NCBI GenBank assembly: GCA_030528885.1
Contig: JAUMXY010000013.1
Location: 1-58,363, forward strand
DNA length: 58,363 nucleotides
Source: Bacteroidales bacterium
GTDB taxonomy: Bacteria; Bacteroidota; Bacteroidia; Bacteroidales; Bacteroidaceae
Direction of reading: 5' to 3'
Position numbers and translations under genes: made by a program. This document shows positions 50,125 to 58,363 of this stretch, one piece after another. The notes beneath the pieces were generated by a model, which saw only the letters and a list, made by a program, of their open reading frames with translations, was not told where the DNA came from and made no database searches. The first letter of the stretch is position 1. Every line of letters starts with the position of its first letter.

Positions 50125-52422
50125 ATGGTTAAGATTACAAAAGAAGCCGCTCTTGCTTATCATGCGCAGGGCAAGCCAGGTAAGATTGAAGTTGTTCCTA
50201 CTAAGCCTTACAGTACACAAACAGACTTGTCGTTGGCGTATTCGCCAGGCGTGGCTGAGCCGTGTCTGAAAATCGAGGAAAATCCACAAGACGCTTATAA
50301 ATATACAGCGAAAGGAAACTTGGTGGCTGTCATCTCTAATGGTACAGCCGTTTTAGGATTAGGCGACATTGGTGCCATGGCTGGCAAACCTGTAATGGAA
50401 GGCAAGGGATTGCTTTTCAAGATTTATGGCGGCATCGATGTCTTCGATATAGAGGTGAATGAAAAGGATGTGGATAAGTTCGTCGAGGCGGTCAAAGCCA
50501 TTGCCCCAACTTTCGGAGGTATCAATTTGGAGGACATCAAGGCACCAGAGTGTTTTGAAATCGAACGCCGTCTGAAGGAAGAGCTGGATATCCCTGTCAT
50601 GCACGATGACCAGCATGGGACTGCCATCATCTCCAGCGCAGGTTTGCTGAATGCTCTCGAAGTGGCAGGAAAGAAGATTGAAAATGTACGCATTGTTGTG
50701 AATGGCGCAGGAGCTGCAGCTATCTCATGCACAAAATTGTATGAAGCATTGGGCGCATCACACGAGAATATCGTAATGCTCGACTCCAAGGGGGTTATCC
50801 GTAGCGACCGCGAAGGACTCGACCGACCAGGCAACGAAATGAAGCGTTACTTTGCCACAGACCGCCGCGACATCAACACCTTGGAAGAAGCCGTACGCGG
50901 CGCTGACGTTTTCTTAGGTCTGTCAAAGGGTAATGTGCTTAGCCAGGAAATGGTGCGCTCCATGAACGACCATCCTATCGTTTTTGCCTTGGCTAATCCT
51001 TCACCAGAAATTTCATATGAAGATGCCATGGCTGCTCGTCCCGATGTCTTAATGTCTACAGGACGAAGCGACTACCCCAACCAAATTAACAATGTCATCG
51101 GATTCCCTTATATTTTCCGTGGAGCATTGGACGTAGCATCTACAGCCATCAATGAAGATATGAAACTGGCTGCCGTACGCGCTATTGCCGCATTGGCAAA
51201 GCAGCCCGTACCCGATGTTGTAAACGAAGTGTACCACGTTAACAATTTCACTTTCGGTCCCGATTACTTCATTCCTAAGCCCGTTGACCCACGCCTCATC
51301 ACCGAGGTGTCCATGGCCGTAGCCAAGGCTGCCATGGAAAGCGGCGTGGCCCGCAAGCCTATCGAAGATTGGGAAACTTACCGCCAACACTTAAAGGAAT
51401 TGATGGGACAAGAGAGTCAGTTGACTCGCCAGTTGCGTGAGACCGCCCGCCGCAATCCACAGCGTGTGGTATTTGCCGAGGGTATTCACCCCAATATGTT
51501 AAAGGCCGCTGTAGAGGCGAAGGCTGAAGGTATCTGCCACCCTATTGTGTTGGGCAATGACGAGGCTATTACCAAGATGGCAAAGGAACTTGACCTGAAT
51601 TTGGACGGAATAGAAATTGTAAACCTGCGTCACCCTAACGAGGCAATGCGTCGTGAACGCTATGCTCGCATCTTGGCAGAGAAACGTGCCCGCGAAGGAG
51701 CAAACTTGCAGGAAGCCAACGATAAGATGTTTGAACGTAACTATTTTGGCATGATGATGGTAGAAACAGGTGATGCTGATGCTTTCATCACAGGACTTTA
51801 CACCAAGTACAGCAACACCATCAAGGTTGCCAAGGAAGTTATCGGTATACAGCCTGGTTTCAAGCACTTTGGCACTATGCACATTCTCAACAGCAAACGA
51901 GGAACTTACTTCTTAGCTGACACCCTCATCAACCGCCATCCTGGAACTGACATTCTCATCGATGTGGCTCGTCTGGCAGACAAGACAGTGCGTTTCTTCA
52001 ATCACACACCAGTCATGGCAATGCTGAGCTACAGCAACTTTGGATCAGATCCAGAAGGAAGTCCTGCCAAGGTACACGAAGCCGTTGATTACATGCAACG
52101 TGAATACCCCGACTTGGCAATTGACGGAGAGATGCAGGTAAACTTCGCTCTGAACACCAAACTGCGCGATGAGAAATACCCCTTCACTCGTCTGAAAGGC
52201 AAAGAGGTTAACACATTGATATTCCCTAATCTTAGTTCAGCCAACTCAGCGTACCAGCTCATGCAAGCCATGAGTGGCGACACTGAAATCATCGGCCCTA
52301 TACAGATGGGATTGAACAAGCCTATACACTTCACAGATATCGAAAGTTCTGTACGCGACATCGTGAACACTACAGCTGTAGCGGTCATCGATGCTATCGT
52401 AGCAAAGAAAATTAAAGGATAA
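50125..52422 (+). CDS. maeB: Malic enzyme/phosphotransacetylase-domain fusion
   Basis: A 765-residue NADP-dependent malic enzyme of the hybrid MaeB type, decarboxylating malate to pyruvate. The N-terminal malic domain (about 1-160) contains [11 protein letters not shown] and the active-site motif HDDQHGTAI; the NAD(P) domain (about 165-400) has [12 protein letters not shown]. The C-terminal third (about 430-760) is a phosphotransacetylase-like domain that in E. coli MaeB is regulatory (acetyl-CoA-responsive) and not a working Pta. It is monocistronic with its own promoter and terminator. It supplies pyruvate and reducing power in the fermentation network that MutAB belongs to. Confidence 0.95.
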   Translation: MVKITKEAALAYHAQGKPGKIEVVPTKPYSTQTDLSLAYSPGVAEPCLKIEENPQDAYKYTAKGNLVAVISNGTAVLGLGDIGAMAGKPVMEGKGLLFKIYGGIDVFDIEVNEKDVDKFVEAVKAIAPTFGGINLEDIKAPECFEIERRLKEELDIPVMHDDQHGTAIISSAGLLNALEVAGKKIENVRIVVNGAGAAAISCTKLYEALGASHENIVMLDSKGVIRSDREGLDRPGNEMKRYFATDRRDINTLEEAVRGADVFLGLSKGNVLSQEMVRSMNDHPIVFALANPSPEISYEDAMAARPDVLMSTGRSDYPNQINNVIGFPYIFRGALDVASTAINEDMKLAAVRAIAALAKQPVPDVVNEVYHVNNFTFGPDYFIPKPVDPRLITEVSMAVAKAAMESGVARKPIEDWETYRQHLKELMGQESQLTRQLRETARRNPQRVVFAEGIHPNMLKAAVEAKAEGICHPIVLGNDEAITKMAKELDLNLDGIEIVNLRHPNEAMRRERYARILAEKRAREGANLQEANDKMFERNYFGMMMVETGDADAFITGLYTKYSNTIKVAKEVIGIQPGFKHFGTMHILNSKRGTYFLADTLINRHPGTDILIDVARLADKTVRFFNHTPVMAMLSYSNFGSDPEGSPAKVHEAVDYMQREYPDLAIDGEMQVNFALNTKLRDEKYPFTRLKGKEVNTLIFPNLSSANSAYQLMQAMSGDTEIIGPIQMGLNKPIHFTDIESSVRDIVNTTAVAVIDAIVAKKIKG

Positions 52423-52442
52423 ACATTTACCCTTGTATTTAC

Positions 52443-52498
52443 AACAAACGTGAGGTCAATGAACAGAAAAAGATTCGTTGACCTCACGTTTGTTTTGT
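52443..52498 (+). terminator. Terminator of maeB, possibly bidirectional
   Basis: A 17-bp perfect stem (52443-52459 with 52478-52494) followed by TTGTTGG. It lies 20 bases past maeB and 54 bases from the end of the convergent winged-helix gene. Confidence 0.8.
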
Positions 52499-52551
52499 TG
52501 GCTCGATTGAATGGGGAAACGTTAAAAACACCTATTACTTTAATTCTTTTT

Positions 52552-52731
52552 TCACTTAGCAGGAGCCCACTTGCAGCGAACAGGCGATACGATAGTACCT
52601 TCTTCCTTCAACAGCTTCATTGCCTTATCAACCTCTTTACGGTCAAGACCGCTAAGTTCTGCAATTTTGCCAGCATTCAACGGAGTTCCTGCTTCTTTCA
52701 TTGTCGCTAATACTTTCTCTTTTGTTTCCAT
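52552..52731 (-). CDS. Small winged helix-turn-helix protein
   Basis: A 59-residue protein starting [20 protein letters not shown]. It folds as a single winged helix: helix 1 ([10 protein letters not shown]), helix 2 ([10 protein letters not shown]), recognition helix ([15 protein letters not shown]) and a wing ([14 protein letters not shown]). Similar stand-alone domains are found across Bacteroidales; DNA targets are unknown. The longer frame start (52791) is rejected, as MNIQSKHG... looks non-coding. It may sit on one transcript with the DUF456 gene upstream of it (98-base gap). Confidence 0.8.
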   Translation of the reverse strand: METKEKVLATMKEAGTPLNAGKIAELSGLDRKEVDKAMKLLKEEGTIVSPVRCKWAPAK

Positions 52732-52829
52732 AATTGATTTTTTATAAGTTATTAAACTAAAAACACATCCATGTTTTGACTGGATATTCATGATTATTAT
52801 TAAGAACTTTTCGCAAATAAACTACCAGA

Positions 52830-53303
52830 TTACAGCAATGCTACAATAATGACAATCAAGCAAGCTATACAGTAGAACATTTTGACAGTCGTTGTCAGAA
52901 GGAAAGACAAGAATGACATGGAGGCAACCTTGAGAGCATGGCGTAAGGTTGCCCGATTGATGAGTTCACCTATAAAGGCACCTACAAAAGGCCCCAGAAT
53001 GATGCCCCAAGGAGCAAAAAACAGACCCACAACAAGTCCTGCAGTTGCTCCGAATGTGCTGAATTTTGAGCACCCCACTTTCTTCGTTAGCCAAATCGGG
53101 GCGACATAATCAACAACTGCAAGCAACAGCATCAAGATGCCTGCCACCCACAGCGTCACAGGCGAAACGCAAGAGTGGTCACGAAGCCACATCATCCATA
53201 ATGCCATGTAACTAATAGGCGGTCCAGGCAGCAAGGGTACTATTACGCCTACAATTCCAACAAGCGCACTGACCAGCGCTAATATGAGCCAAACGTCTTC
53301 CAT
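52830..53303 (-). CDS. DUF456 membrane protein
   Basis: A 157-residue membrane protein with about four or five hydrophobic helices. The N-terminus (VSALVGIVGVIVPLLPGPPISY) and the glycine-rich APWGIILGPFVGAFIGEL segment are diagnostic for DUF456, a family of unknown function that often appears as a duplicated Gly-zipper repeat. There is a single clear start. Its biochemical role is unknown. Confidence 0.85.
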   Translation of the reverse strand: MEDVWLILALVSALVGIVGVIVPLLPGPPISYMALWMMWLRDHSCVSPVTLWVAGILMLLLAVVDYVAPIWLTKKVGCSKFSTFGATAGLVVGLFFAPWGIILGPFVGAFIGELINRATLRHALKVASMSFLSFLLTTTVKMFYCIACLIVIIVALL

Positions 53304-53508
53304 CCCATTGTACTATTTAGAGTAAACAATCGCACAAAACAACTCCTCTGAACTTCTACTACCACAAAAAAGATGCCACAAATCCTTACACCCACCTTCT
53401 TTAACTTCTTTTCTGACATGTTCTGCCATTTTTCCACCTCTATATACAATTTTTCTTTCGAATCGTAATAAGCATGCTTAGCAAAACCTCGTTTATTCTC
53501 CTCTTTGT

Positions 53509-53539
53509 TTTCAAGATTCTTTGATTATGCCTACCTTTG
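53509..53539 (+). promoter_or_regulatory. Promoter of the GNAT pair
   Basis: TTTC (53509-53512), 19 bases, TACCTTTG (53532-53539). It indicates the true start at 53562 and not the in-frame Met at 53505. Confidence 0.75.
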
Positions 53540-53561
53540 CAATCGTTATTTATTAAAAACA

Positions 53562-54035
53562 ATGGAGCATTTAAATTCTATCAAATACAACATACTCCAA
53601 GGAACCGCTGACGACACGACCGCCATTGCGCAATTCCAAGTAGACATGGCGTTAGAGTCGGAAGGTACCAAACTCAACCTTGACACAGTAACACAAGGCG
53701 TCGCAGCAGCTATGAAAGACAGCGCTAAGGGTATATATGTCGTTGCTAAAGCAAACGATAATCCTGTAGCCAGCCTGATGATCACCCAAGAATGGAGTGA
53801 CTGGAACAACCAATGGTATTGGTGGGTACAAAGCGTGTATGTCATGCCTGCACATAGGGGAAAAGGTGTGTATAAAGCCATGTACGAAAAAGTAAAGAAA
53901 ATGGCAGCGGAGCATCATGTGACTCAAATACGCCTTTATGTGGACAAGACGAATCATTCCGTTCAGCAAGTGTACCAAAAGACCGGTATGCTGGAATGCC
54001 ACTATCTGATGTACGAAGAACAACTATCCAAATAA
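53562..54035 (+). CDS. GNAT N-acetyltransferase
   Basis: A 157-residue GCN5-related acetyltransferase. The acetyl-CoA pyrophosphate loop is RGKGVY at the start of motif A (SVYVMPAHRGKGVYKAMYEK), and the end of the fold is VDKTNHSVQQVYQKTGM. The WSDWNNQWYWWVQ strand carries many Trp residues, likely part of the substrate pocket. The substrate is unknown. It is followed after 14 bases by a second, unrelated GNAT, making a two-gene operon. Confidence 0.88.
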   Translation: MEHLNSIKYNILQGTADDTTAIAQFQVDMALESEGTKLNLDTVTQGVAAAMKDSAKGIYVVAKANDNPVASLMITQEWSDWNNQWYWWVQSVYVMPAHRGKGVYKAMYEKVKKMAAEHHVTQIRLYVDKTNHSVQQVYQKTGMLECHYLMYEEQLSK

Positions 54036-54049
54036 CAAATAGGAAAAGC

Positions 54050-54583
54050 ATGATAGGAAAACAGCTATCGCCATCCGAGGCTTGCGAACAAAACATACGG
54101 GATTTATATGAGACTGCATTCCCGCCAGAAGAGCAGATTCCATACCACGATCTGCTGTATCTGATGGACATGATGCATCTCGATTTTACGGCCTATTATG
54201 AGGGAGAAAAGTTGGTAGGCTTCACAATTGTATACCCTAGGAAATCTTTTAATTGGTTCTGGTATTTTGCCGTAAGTGATAAACTTCGCGGGAAAGGCTA
54301 TGGTCAGCAGATCCTGTCCATGCTGATGAATCGCTACAAAGACAGTACAAATATTCTAGACATGGAGTCTCCAGAACAAGTATGTGAAAACTTTGAACAG
54401 CGCCAACGCCGCCATTCCTTTTATCTGCGCAACGGTTTCCGCGACACAGGAATAGGGAAATCATTTGATGGAGTTGACATGACTATTCTCATCAATGGCA
54501 CAGGAACATTCACCATGCAAGACTACGATGATGTGTTGAATGAGCTACGTTCATTTTGGAGTTCGATGCCAAATACTGATTAA
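54050..54583 (+). CDS. GNAT-fold N-acetyltransferase
   Basis: A 177-residue acetyltransferase-fold protein starting MIGKQLSPSEACEQNIRDLY. Motif A is VSDKLRGKGYGQQILSMLM (RGKGYG). The N-terminal AFPPEEQIPYHDLL segment and the FYLRNGFRDTG strand are common to GNATs that acetylate small metabolites or peptides. The translational start has a partial AGGA just before it and directly follows the first GNAT gene. The substrate is unknown. Confidence 0.85.
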   Translation: MIGKQLSPSEACEQNIRDLYETAFPPEEQIPYHDLLYLMDMMHLDFTAYYEGEKLVGFTIVYPRKSFNWFWYFAVSDKLRGKGYGQQILSMLMNRYKDSTNILDMESPEQVCENFEQRQRRHSFYLRNGFRDTGIGKSFDGVDMTILINGTGTFTMQDYDDVLNELRSFWSSMPNTD

Positions 54584-54590
54584 AAACATA

Positions 54591-54629
54591 ACAGGCCGAA
54601 CAAAGATTCTCTTCGATCGGCCTGTTTGT
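54591..54629. terminator. Bidirectional terminator, GNAT pair/glutamine synthetase
   Basis: A 9-bp stem ACAGGCCGA/TCGGCCTGT (54591-54599 with 54617-54625) followed by TTTG on the plus strand and preceded by TAAAAACAT, giving U-rich tails both ways. It fills the 64-base gap between convergent genes. Confidence 0.75.
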
Positions 54630-54647
54630 ATTATTGCTGCTGCAACC

Positions 54648-56150
54648 TTATCCGCAATGGAAATAAGTATTGACAAGTTTCAGCATCTCAGTCTGGTCGC
54701 CCTGTATGTCAGCACGCAACGTTCTGTCACCATAAGCACGAAGCCTTCTGATGATGCCGTCAATCATGGCTGGACTAAACACATTGTACTTTTCAAACAC
54801 ATCACGCTGCTTCTCCAGACAGTCGGCTGAAGCCTCACAGCTGTCAGGCAGCTGCGCCAAGTCCTTCAACTTGTCTTCGTTCTCCTTCTGATGAATGTTC
54901 ACATTCACATAAGTCTTCTCAGCAATCTCCAAAGCATTGTCCAGTTCGAATCCATAGCGGCAAGCTACGGCAAGCCCTGCAATGAGCTGGTAGATGTCTG
55001 CCGAACCATCTGGCGAACGCATCTCAACGGTCTGCTTCTGCGTTGTATCATAATTGCTTTCCTCTTCAAGCGGATTAGCAATCTTGCACATGTCGCTCTT
55101 TGCTGCCCATCCAAGTGGAACGCGCACAAGCACAGAGCGGTTGCGGTCACCCCAACACACATTAGTTGGCGCTTCCTGATGAGGTACAAGACGGAAATAT
55201 GAAGTAGGATTAGTGTTACCAAACGATGTGATAGACGGAGCCAACTGCATCATGCCGGCAATGGCACGGCGTGCTGTTGAAGAGAGCACCCCATTCTCCA
55301 GCATCTGGTTCTTTCCATCTTTTACAATACGCATATGGACATGAAGTCCTGAACCAGCCTTTCCTGCTGTAATCTTTGGAGCGAAAGTAATGTTGTATCC
55401 CAACTTGTAGGCAAGGTTGCGAATAATCCATTTAGCCACCATCAGCTGGTCAGCCGCATCCTCTGCATTAACAGGCAAGAACTCTATTTCATTCTGTTCG
55501 TAAATCATGCCGTCAATGGTGAAGTTGCCCACTTCTGAATGCCCATACTTAATCTGTCCCCCAGCCTGCGCTATATAAGCCATGCATCGAGTGCGGAACT
55601 CGTTGAACTTGGCATAAGGAGCTGACTCATGGTATCCCTTTTGGTCTGTTGCCGCAAACATTTCCGTATCAGGCGCGATAACATAATACTCCAATTCGCC
55701 CATCGCCTGGAACTCCATACCAGTCACTTCGTTGAACGCCCGGCATGCCTTACGCAGTGTGTTCTCAGGCGAGCTTTCCAGAGGCTTACCATCCTTGTCG
55801 AAATAAGAACAGAGCATGGAAAGAGTTGGAATTTCAGCAAACGGGTCAAGGAATGCTGTACTGAATCTTGGCAGCACATACAGGTCGCTGCTACCTGCCT
55901 CAATGAACGGGAACAGGCTTGAACCATCTACACGCTCGCCGCAAGTGAGGATGGCATCAAGATATGCTGCATTATTGATAACGAAGTTCAAAGTCTTCAG
56001 TCTTCCGTCTCCAGCAGGATACATGAAATTGACCATCTGGATGTCGTTCTCTCGAATGTAGCGAACGATGTCCGCCTTTGTGAATTCCTTGCATGGTTTG
56101 CCAAGGAATGCCACCACCCTGTTCGGGTTCAGTTCAAGTTCTTTGTTCAT
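54648..56150 (-). CDS. Glutamine synthetase, type I-like
   Basis: A 500-residue glutamine synthetase-family ligase for ammonium assimilation. It has a beta-grasp domain (about 30-120), then the catalytic domain with metal/ATP ligands in MGELEYYV, KYGHSEVGNFTIDG, GSGLHVHMR, the ammonium/glutamate loop GNTNPTSYFRL, and NRSVLVRVP and EMRSPDGSAD. The adenylylation Tyr region of enteric enzymes is not evident. The residues after EMRSPDGSAD (IYQLIAGLAVA in place of NPYLAFAAMLMA) diverge, so activity on a related substrate cannot be excluded. A TATATTTG box at 56229-56236 (minus strand) is the probable promoter. Confidence 0.9.
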   Translation of the reverse strand: MNKELELNPNRVVAFLGKPCKEFTKADIVRYIRENDIQMVNFMYPAGDGRLKTLNFVINNAAYLDAILTCGERVDGSSLFPFIEAGSSDLYVLPRFSTAFLDPFAEIPTLSMLCSYFDKDGKPLESSPENTLRKACRAFNEVTGMEFQAMGELEYYVIAPDTEMFAATDQKGYHESAPYAKFNEFRTRCMAYIAQAGGQIKYGHSEVGNFTIDGMIYEQNEIEFLPVNAEDAADQLMVAKWIIRNLAYKLGYNITFAPKITAGKAGSGLHVHMRIVKDGKNQMLENGVLSSTARRAIAGMMQLAPSITSFGNTNPTSYFRLVPHQEAPTNVCWGDRNRSVLVRVPLGWAAKSDMCKIANPLEEESNYDTTQKQTVEMRSPDGSADIYQLIAGLAVACRYGFELDNALEIAEKTYVNVNIHQKENEDKLKDLAQLPDSCEASADCLEKQRDVFEKYNVFSPAMIDGIIRRLRAYGDRTLRADIQGDQTEMLKLVNTYFHCG

Positions 56151-56228
56151 ATAACTTTTATGATAAAATAGAATTAATTACAAACGCACCAAATTAGACC
56201 CAAGTTGCCTTTCAGGTCTTTCTGAAGG

Positions 56229-56236
56229 CAAATATA
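56229..56236 (-). promoter_or_regulatory. -7 box of the glutamine synthetase gene
   Basis: TATATTTG on the minus strand, about 80 bases before the start; no good -33 TTTG is visible 19-20 bases upstream. Confidence 0.5.
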
Positions 56237-56381
56237 CAAAAAAAAGAATATCTATCAGCTTTTTTCTTTTTTTTCTTCTTCCTTTCCTCATAGAAAAGCC
56301 ATTTCTAGGAGCAGAATGTCGTTTCTGTGCTTTTTTTGAGTTCCTCCCCAAAGGCAAACGCTAACTCTTATCGTAGCACAA

Positions 56382-56414
56382 CAAAAAACAGCCCCAGAAG
56401 TTTCCTTCTAGGGC
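56382..56414 (-). terminator. Terminator of the QueD-like gene
   Basis: On the minus strand GCCCTAGAAG pairs with CTTCTGGGGC around GAAA (one T-G pair; 56391-56400 with 56405-56414), followed by TGTTTTTTG. It lies 45 bases after the stop. Confidence 0.85.
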
Positions 56415-56458
56415 CTTGCCTCTTGTGCTCCGCATCTTACACGTTGGGCAGAGTGCGC

Positions 56459-57022
56459 TTATTTCTTATATCCGCATTTCGGACAAACTCCTTTTTCATT
56501 CAGAGAAATTCCGCACCAAGGACACCTGTCAATATCCTTATGGCAATCAAATTCTTCAGACGCTTTATTTACACCACTGCTAAAGGTTATCTTTACAATA
56601 TTCAGCTTATCCTTCAGCAAATCATAAACAATCTTTATCATCCCCTCCACTGTCATCGTTTCTTTCGTCACAACCAGACGACAATCAGGATATGCCTTTG
56701 CCCATTCCGTACAGAAGGCCTCGCCCTTCATCTTGTTCTGCGGATGTCCGTTTCTGATTCCCTGCTTCGCATAAACATCCAGCACGGCAGGCAGCAGCGG
56801 GTCATCCTCTCTCAGCACCAACGCATGGTCAAAGTTCTTCAGCACATCCCATGCCAGTTTCTGAATCTCATTGCATGGGTAAACCATGTTGACACCTTGA
56901 TTGATAGAATCCTCAACCTCAATAGTCAAGACTCCAGTGTGTCCATGCAGATACTGCGCTTCGCCACGAAAACCATAAAAGCGGTGTGCATACTGCAAAT
57001 CAAACGATGTGATACTTCTCAT
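56459..57022 (-). CDS. 6-pyruvoyl-tetrahydropterin synthase/QueD-family protein with zinc ribbon
   Basis: A 187-residue T-fold protein. The zinc site is complete: His13 (YAHRF), His26 and His28 (LHGH), with the Asp65-His66 pair (NFDHALVL) and Glu127 (TVEGM) of the catalytic base. The position of the QueD nucleophile Cys27, four residues before LHGH, is Ala22. Family members are about 120-140 residues; here a C-terminal extension adds a zinc ribbon with Cys167, Cys170, Cys180 and Cys183 (RCPWC...CPKC). It has a perfect Shine-Dalgarno (57030-57035). No other queuosine genes are adjacent. It may use another thiol, or perform a different pterin reaction. Confidence 0.82.
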   Translation of the reverse strand: MRSITSFDLQYAHRFYGFRGEAQYLHGHTGVLTIEVEDSINQGVNMVYPCNEIQKLAWDVLKNFDHALVLREDDPLLPAVLDVYAKQGIRNGHPQNKMKGEAFCTEWAKAYPDCRLVVTKETMTVEGMIKIVYDLLKDKLNIVKITFSSGVNKASEEFDCHKDIDRCPWCGISLNEKGVCPKCGYKK

Positions 57023-57029
57023 AATCTTT

Positions 57030-57099
57030 CCTCCTAAATTTTAAAATTAATAATTATTTGAGGTCATCAAGAGAAGACTTCCGTCCTCCCCCTTTGATG
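57030..57099 (-). promoter_or_regulatory. Shine-Dalgarno and leader hairpin of the QueD-like gene
   Basis: AGGAGG at 57030-57035 lies 7 bases before the start. Just upstream a large hairpin can form (57065-57099) with CATCAA/TTGATG ends and a GGAA loop. It does not match a preQ1 class I pattern that I can recognise. Confidence 0.5.
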
Positions 57100-57150
57100 C
57101 GGAATATCTTATAGCGAGAAGCAACCCTGCAACAATCATCTTTTTCGCTG

Positions 57151-57158
57151 CAAATATA
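57151..57158 (-). promoter_or_regulatory. -7 box of the QueD-like gene
   Basis: TATATTTG on the minus strand, giving a leader of about 120 bases that would contain the hairpin at 57065-57099. No clear -33 element. Confidence 0.5.
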
Positions 57159-57273
57159 ATTGAAAGCACGCATACCTTCATCATGTGTTTGTTTTTTTTA
57201 ATACGATTTCTGCTTTTTTCACATCGTTGAAAAAGTAGCGCCAAGTTTACGCATCCATTAGAAATATTATTAT

Positions 57274-57281
57274 TACTTTTG
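57274..57281 (+). promoter_or_regulatory. -7 box of the EamA gene
   Basis: TACTTTTG, 20 bases before the start codon at 57302; a TTTA at 57246 is 24 bases upstream, outside the usual spacing. Confidence 0.55.
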
Positions 57282-57301
57282 CATCGACTTATTAGAAAGA
57301 A

Positions 57302-58237
57302 ATGAAAGAAAACACACCTCACAGCATCTCCAAAAGCATATTCCAGCGTTCCCCATGGGTTGCTCTCTTTGCGCTGACAGCGGCCATCGCATGGGGATGG
57401 GCATACCCGCTCATCAAATTGGGATTTTCAGAATTCGGCATTACCACAGATATGACAGGAAACAAGATGCTGTTTGCTGGCATCAGATTCACCATCTCTG
57501 GACTCATCGTGCTCTTCATGGCGCAAGCCACTCGGAAAAGCCTTCATGTGAAGGGATTCGCAGGATGGGGGTATGTAATTGCTTTTGCCCTTGTAAACAC
57601 TACGTTCCATTATGCCTGCTTCTACATCGGGCTTTCTCACAGTCAAGGAGCCAGAGCCGCCATCCTCAATTCATCAGGCGTCTTCATTCTGGTATTGCTT
57701 GCCTGTCTCTGCTTTAAGAGCGACAAGCTGACTCTGCGCAAATCAGCAGGATGCGCAATAGGTTTTGCTGGTGTGATGGCTCTTAACATTGGAGGCGGCG
57801 ATAGCGGAAGCCTCACCTTGCTCGGCGACGGCATGATTCTCCTGAATGCACTTTGTTCCGCTTTTGCCGGGCTGATGACACGAGGACTAAGCCGTTATGT
57901 GGACATTTTTGCAGGCACAGGATACAGCCTCGCCATTGGGGGCATCTTGCTAATTCTCCCCAGCCAGCTCATCGGCGGCACACTCCCGGCGGTAACTTGG
58001 GCAGGCATCCTCATCCTGCTGCTGCTCATCGGCATATCCACCATCGGTTTTACGCTCTACAACAAACTGCTCAGCTGCAATCCTGTAGGCAAAGTAGCCA
58101 TCTTCAATTCGCTCATCCCTATCGTTGGAGCTCTCTCTTCATGCCTATGCCTCAACGAGCCTTTCTATTGGAAATACCTGCTGGCTGCTATCCTCGCCAC
58201 CTCAGGTATTTACATGATTAACAAAGGGAAAAAGTAA
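57302..58237 (+). CDS. EamA-family (DMT superfamily) transporter
   Basis: A 311-residue inner-membrane protein with ten predicted helices in two EamA repeats (about 18-150 and 165-308). The first repeat has the conserved ITAAIAWGWAYPLIKLGF-like start with FALTAAIAWGWAYP, and AGIRFTISGLIVLF. The second ends with LNEPFYWKYLLAAILATSGI, the typical final helix pair. Such proteins export or exchange amino acids, nucleotides or other metabolites; the substrate cannot be inferred. The short cytosolic N-terminus is basic. Monocistronic as far as the window shows. Confidence 0.9.
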   Translation: MKENTPHSISKSIFQRSPWVALFALTAAIAWGWAYPLIKLGFSEFGITTDMTGNKMLFAGIRFTISGLIVLFMAQATRKSLHVKGFAGWGYVIAFALVNTTFHYACFYIGLSHSQGARAAILNSSGVFILVLLACLCFKSDKLTLRKSAGCAIGFAGVMALNIGGGDSGSLTLLGDGMILLNALCSAFAGLMTRGLSRYVDIFAGTGYSLAIGGILLILPSQLIGGTLPAVTWAGILILLLLIGISTIGFTLYNKLLSCNPVGKVAIFNSLIPIVGALSSCLCLNEPFYWKYLLAAILATSGIYMINKGKK

Positions 58238-58363
58238 TCCTAAAATCCGCAACTATCATCCAATACACGATTAAGGGTAGATTTATGAGTCGTTAGTAGC
58301 AGCTTTCAGTAATAGGGTGTCCAATTTGATGTGCCCAAATGCCTAAGCAAGCGTCGCTGTAAC
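58238..58363. other. Right-edge sequence without recognised feature
   Basis: No gene, repeat array or terminator is recognised in the last 126 bases. Confidence 0.5.

Noticed and set aside
54648-56150. Naming the glutamine synthetase glnA with certainty
   Set aside because: Core motifs are present, but the segment after EMRSPDG diverges and Bacteroidota often hold several glutamine synthetase paralogues, including a type III enzyme.
57047-57322. A 91-codon minus-strand frame between the EamA and QueD-like genes
   Set aside because: It overlaps the EamA promoter and start, crosses the QueD-like gene's -7 box and leader hairpin, and has poor protein-like composition.

Overview
The window is a chromosomal stretch of a Bacteroidota bacterium, most like a Prevotella-type member of the Bacteroidales. 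The evidence is promoters of the TTTG-N(18-20)-TAnnTTTG class, the near absence of Shine-Dalgarno sequences, families such as DUF3078, DUF4105, DUF2764 and a long SecA, and a metabolic set (methylmalonyl-CoA mutase, Na+-NQR, V-type ATPase, malic enzyme fused to a phosphotransacetylase domain) typical of succinate/propionate-forming anaerobes. Genus assignment is inference. No phage, transposase, CRISPR array, rRNA or tRNA was recognised; the window reads as core genome.

Layout. 1-4.4 kb: a secreted GH2 beta-galactosidase and an unrecognised small protein. 4.4-8.5 kb: mutA-mutB. 8.8-12.1 kb: a DUF3078 outer-membrane-type protein, a 29-residue basic protein resembling bS22/mS38, and RNase G. 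12.3-17.4 kb: an orphan solute-binding lipoprotein, a TPR protein and a UPF1-like helicase in one compact operon. 17.9-18.8 kb: a LysM glucosaminidase. 18.9-26.7 kb: a seven-gene V-type ATPase operon (E, DUF2764, A, B, D, I, K). 27.0-28.1 kb: an M15 peptidase and a Fur-family regulator. 28.5-32.9 kb: dapA, a TPR protein and glnS. 33.3-36.7 kb: a beta-helix lipoprotein facing dnaB. 37.3-43.1 kb: complete nqrABCDEF. 43.6-49.8 kb: a DUF4105 membrane protein, a degenerate alkaline-phosphatase-fold protein and secA. 50.1-58.2 kb: the malic enzyme/PTA hybrid, a winged-helix protein, a DUF456 protein, two GNATs, a glutamine synthetase, a QueD-like protein and an EamA transporter.

Functional theme. 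Na+-NQR and the V-type ATPase can be joined into one sodium circuit: the proteolipid K carries every residue position of the Na+ site of Enterococcus hirae NtpK at a constant offset of 8. MutAB and the malic enzyme sit in the same fermentative carbon flow.

The most unusual signal is non-coding. Six intergenic regions hold short tandem arrays with the same 23-bp period, built from three unrelated core sequences, each core occurring at two loci. All four convergent gaps longer than 300 bp contain one. Other points are a pseudo-alkaline-phosphatase that has lost almost all PafA catalytic residues, a QueD-like protein with Ala in place of the catalytic Cys plus a C-terminal zinc ribbon, and perfect AGGAGG ribosome-binding sites on nqrC, nqrD and the QueD-like gene in a clade that rarely uses them.
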